Shown piece after piece: positions 62,708 through 64,000 of a stretch of 64,000 nt of DNA. The stretch lies in assembly GCF_041146795.1 (NCBI RefSeq), contig NC_135184.1, positions 9,042,967 through 9,106,966 of the forward strand, given 5' to 3'. The notes below the pieces were generated by a model. It saw only the letters and a program-made list of their open reading frames with translations, had not been told where the DNA came from and searched no databases. A program made the translations under genes and the position numbers. Source of the stretch: Maylandia zebra (Eukaryota; Chordata; Actinopteri; Cichliformes; Cichlidae). Position 1 is the stretch's first letter; each line of letters begins with the position of its first letter.

Positions 62708-64000
62708 CTACACAAAAAGGGCATGGATTACCTTATTTGTTTTTCAACTTGAGAACTTCTAAGATATATGTTAATAATATAGAGATTGCAACACCAGAAT
62801 CTGCCAAATTAAGTTTTATATTTCACTTCTTTTAGCTTTGTTTTCCCCTCTACAAACAACTTACTAATTATTAATCCACCCTTTTCATAACACAGCTACC
62901 TGCCATAAATAGAAACACCTATGGGAGTGGTGTCACACAAACAAAGCCTCAGCAATGAAACCAAAACTATAAGATTAAGAGGTGACATTTCCGCAGCGAG
63001 GTGACATTTATCATATAACTGACACTATTAGATTAACACACAGGTTTTTGATCCACTTTTTGAACTAGTTTATCACCAGTGTCAGCTGCCCATTTTTCCC
63101 CCCATTTTTCTTTTACAATTTGTGAAAAAATATATACAACCACTAAAAGTTTCTGGATTTTTTTTGTTTAGAAAGGCAAACTTTTAATTCTTTTGGAAAA
63201 CAAAATAAAGATGACGCTTTAAGATAAAGTTACCATTTCAATCATTTACAGTACAAAAACAGCAACAGCAATTACTTTAACTGGTGTGTGAAGGCCTAGC
63301 AGAAATACAGTGAGGTCCTTCTGAGCCTCTGATTATGGGGAACTGTGCATAAAAATGCCCATAATTCCTGAAAGGTTAATGTAACAGTTTTGTTAAACCC
63401 CTTCAATTAAAGGCTGAAAGTCTGCGCTTTCACCACATCTCGATTGTTTGATCTAAAATCCACTGTACTGGTGTACAAAACTACACATCTTATATCCACG
63501 TCCAAACACTGTAACTTTTTGTAGGCTTTTCGGAAGTGTTCATCAGTCTGGGTGTGAAAATTTCTGATCACTCTAACATGAAAGATTTTTGAGAATCCCC
63601 TCAATGCAAACTCAACAGATGACCTCACATTATATCTAAGCAGTTTTTAATATGAAGTAGAACTCACAAGTAAATAAATGACTATAAGGGACCTTCTGCA
63701 GAGGCAGCGAAACAGCGCAAAACCACAACACTTCCACCACTAAACTTCACAGATGGTGAACAGTTTTTCTCATGAAAAGCCATCTTTTGTCTGCACCAAA
63801 CATGTCTACTGTTACTCCAGCCATACAGCTCTACTGTTTCTTTATTTTTCTGATGCTAACACTTTGACACTAACAGCTAAAGAATAAATGAACAAATGCT
63901 CAAGTTTTTTGCAAGACTTCTTGTTGCATCAGTCAATCTGCCCCTGGGTTGAACTGACCTTCCACGTGTGGGGGATTTTATCTCATATCATTTGGGGATA
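62708..64000 (-). other. upstream intron of the zinc-finger gene
   Basis: It begins after the acceptor TTTTTGTGTAG (62708-62710). No further exon is recognised before the window ends. AT-rich, with no repeat I can name. Confidence 0.45.

Overview
This is a stretch of vertebrate, specifically ray-finned fish, genomic DNA on both strands. The evidence is exon/intron genes with GT-AG splice sites, long AT-rich introns, (CA)n/(GT)n microsatellites, tRNA-derived SINEs of teleost type, Tc1, hAT and pogo-like DNA transposons, LINE fragments, and proteins closest to those of bony fish. A percomorph, possibly a cichlid, is likely. The species cannot be fixed from the sequence alone.

Layout. (1) 0.7-27.4 kb, minus strand: two tandemly duplicated genes for SLAM/CD2-family immune receptors (called A and B here). 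B (15.7-25.9 kb) is an intact six-exon gene: signal peptide, Ig V, Ig C2, transmembrane segment and a cytoplasmic tail with three tyrosines, including an ITIM-like and a canonical ITSM motif. A (0.8-9.1 kb) has intact ectodomain exons, but a one-base deletion in the transmembrane exon puts a stop right after the hydrophobic segment. Its former tail exons are mutated or missing, so A encodes a tail-less, CD48-like product. An extra signal-peptide exon and a promoter fragment show that the array has recombined. Between the genes lie LINE, SINE, hAT, pogo and Tc1 remnants and solo LTRs. (2) 28.1-39.8 kb, minus strand: kcnj10 (Kir4.1 potassium channel), complete, 421 residues. Its coding region is split over five exons, whereas mammals have one; one intron is GC-AG and holds a solo LTR. 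A TATA-driven 5' non-coding exon is proposed near 39.5-39.8 kb. (3) 42.8-44.4 kb: a nearly intact Tc1 transposon with double (IR/DR-type) terminal repeats and one nonsense codon. (4) 49.0-56.4 kb, plus strand: a complete six-exon purine nucleoside phosphorylase gene (291 residues). (5) 61.4-62.7 kb, minus strand: the last two exons of a four-finger C2H2 zinc-finger gene that continues beyond the window.

SLAM-type receptors next to kcnj10 recall human chromosome 1q23, where SLAM-family genes and KCNJ10 lie in the same region, so the receptor/channel neighbourhood may be ancient. The most interesting signal is the receptor pair: an inhibitory or switch receptor (B) beside a sister (A) that has lost its signalling tail by small mutations while keeping an open ectodomain frame. 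All calls come from reading the sequence; none was checked by search or transcript data.
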